Notes under the pieces: model-generated
Seen by the model: only the letters and a program-made list of their open reading frames with translations
What the model was told of the DNA's origin: nothing
The model's database searches: none
Translations under genes and position numbers: made by a program
Assembly (NCBI GenBank): GCA_964586815.1
Contig: CAZPIB010000041.1
Location: forward strand, 1 to 7,948
Length of the DNA stretch: 7,948 nt
Direction of reading: 5' to 3'
Origin: CAWUJK01 sp964586815
GTDB taxonomy: Bacteria; Patescibacteriota; Gracilibacteria; BD1-5; UBA6164
Part shown: positions 7,027-7,948 of the stretch, in pieces
How positions within the stretch are numbered: the first letter of the stretch is position 1
How the letters are laid out: each line of letters begins with the position of its first letter

Positions 7027-7830
7027 TTATTTTAAAATTAATTTAACAGGACAATGATCACTTCAGATAATTTCTGTCATATATTCTATATTTTCTACAT
7101 CGCAGATTAATTCTTTATTTACTACAAAATAATCAATTCTCCACCCGACATTATTTCCTCTAGCTCCTGCTCTATAACTCCACCAAGAATAAGTATCTAA
7201 TTGATCAGGATAAAAGTATCTAAAAACATCAATATTTCAATCATTAATAAATACTCAAATTTTTTCTCTTTCAATTGGTAAAAATCAAATAGAATTCTTA
7301 TTTTGTTTTGGTCTAGCAATATCTATTTCAGTATGACAAATATTAAAATCTCATGTAATAATTATTTGTTTTCACTCAGATTTTAATTTTCTAGTATATT
7401 CTCATAAGTGAGTATAAAAATCTAGCTTATAGCTTACCATCTCAGTTCAATCTGCTCTTGTTCATCAGTTTGGAAAATATCAGTTCATTAAAATTATATT
7501 TTTTCAGTTATAAGAAAATTCAATTTCAGTAAACCTTCAATCAGTATGAAAATGTTCAATCTTTCAAAAATTATTTTTTTGTGAAATTATTTCTATTTTT
7601 TTTCTGTAAAAAATAACAGTTCAGGCATAACCTGCTCTTTTTCCAGAATGCCAAATATATTTATATCACTTTATTTCTCAAAGATTTTTATCTTTTAAAA
7701 ATTGGTCTTCAAAAGCTTTTGTTTCTTGAATACATAAAATATCAGGATTTTGTTCTTTTATAAATTCTTTAAATCATTTTTTTGCAACTGCTCTTATTCA
7801 ATTTACATTCCAAGTGATTATTTTAAACAT
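7027..7830 (-). CDS. xth: Exodeoxyribonuclease III / AP endonuclease
   Basis: 267 residues, the usual size of the ExoIII family. It cleaves DNA 5' to abasic sites in base-excision repair and degrades double-stranded DNA from 3' ends, using a divalent metal. Conserved sites: N10 in ITWNVNGIR (5-13), E36 in IQETK (34-38), Y118 in NGYFPNG (116-122), D161 and N163 in ITGDFNICH (158-166), D233 in GWRIDYF (229-235), and D258/H259 in the terminal GSDHCPV (256-262). UGA encodes 19 of 24 glycines by my count, including G11 of NVNG and G256 of GSDH, while all Trp (for example W7 and YSWWS at 214-218) are UGG; this gene alone settles the code. ATG at 7830 gives the canonical N-terminus, with no Shine-Dalgarno. 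It leads the likely xth / membrane protein / uvrC unit, with 103 bases holding the palindrome before the next gene. ExoA and Xth are subtypes I cannot separate with certainty. Confidence 0.95.
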
Positions 7831-7948
7831 ATATATAAGTAAATTACTATAAATTTTAATTATTTTAATTATTAACCATTTAAATTAATTAATTAACTAA
7901 AATCTTACACAAAATATACTTATTTTTTGAAATTTAGCTAACTAATTT
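7831..7948. other. AT-rich region upstream of xth
   Basis: 118 bases with no gene recognised on either strand. It contains short TTAATTAATTAATT-type repeats. A TATAGT on the minus strand, about 15 bases before the xth ATG, is a possible -10 box without a convincing -35. The region should hold the promoter of the xth unit, but the composition is too biased to place it with confidence. Confidence 0.4.

Noticed and set aside
633..7830. Genes are decaying pseudogenes with many in-frame stops
   Set aside because: All apparent internal stops are UGA, never UAA or UAG, they fall on conserved glycines, and lengths match the families exactly.
633..7830. UGA = tryptophan (Mycoplasma-type code 4)
   Set aside because: It would put Trp in the Walker A loop, the IDGG and GSDH motifs and the DnaJ Gly/Phe linker; UGG already fills the conserved Trp positions.
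1..7948. tRNA-Gly(UCA), other RNA genes or a CRISPR array
   Set aside because: No GC-rich cloverleaf, T-loop motif or regularly spaced repeat is visible; the only strong secondary structure is the palindrome at 6931-7010.
7934..7948. 3' end of another minus-strand gene entering from the right edge
   Set aside because: A TAA can be found in one frame, but fifteen bases are too few to support a coding call.

Overview
The window reads as a very AT-rich (about 20-25% G+C by eye) bacterial scaffold that uses UGA as a glycine codon (translation table 25). This points to the candidate phyla Absconditabacteria (SR1) or Gracilibacteria (BD1-5/GN02) of the Patescibacteria/CPR. Under the standard code almost every gene falls apart into short fragments. 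Under table 25 seven complete genes and one partial gene read without interruption, and UGA falls on invariant glycines (FtsE Walker A, Elp3 C-terminal motif, UvrC IDGG, exonuclease III GSDH). Tryptophan is always UGG, so this is not the Mycoplasma UGA=Trp code. No CGN arginine codon occurs and CpG is almost absent. I cannot choose between the two phyla from this window.

Layout. 1-505 (-): N-terminal part of a 2-oxoacid:ferredoxin oxidoreductase subunit that runs off the left edge. 506-632: divergent promoter region. 633-1316 (+): ftsE without ftsX beside it. 1330-1785 (-): small secreted protein of unknown function, convergent with ftsE. 1846-2532 (+): short DnaJ-family co-chaperone. 2544-4262 (-): elp3, a radical SAM/acetyltransferase for tRNA wobble uridine, convergent with dnaJ. 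4334-4433: run of 100 N (assembly gap). 4439-6250 (-): uvrC. 6228-6923 (-): two-helix membrane protein with a PH-like domain, overlapping uvrC by 23 bases. 6931-7010: large palindromic repeat. 7027-7830 (-): exonuclease III (xth). 7831-7948: AT-rich upstream region with no gene recognised.

How the genes fit together. xth, the membrane protein and uvrC lie in the same direction and probably form one transcription unit that joins base-excision and nucleotide-excision repair. A REP- or MITE-like palindrome sits inside it. The other genes are core housekeeping functions (cell division, protein folding, tRNA modification, ferredoxin-linked carbon metabolism) arranged as short divergent and convergent pairs. 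No Shine-Dalgarno sequence is visible before any of the eight starts. I see no CRISPR array, rRNA or tRNA, no intact transposase and no phage genes. The notable signals are the genetic code with its codon-use side effects, the palindrome, a UvrC lacking its iron-sulfur cysteines, and the shortened DnaJ.
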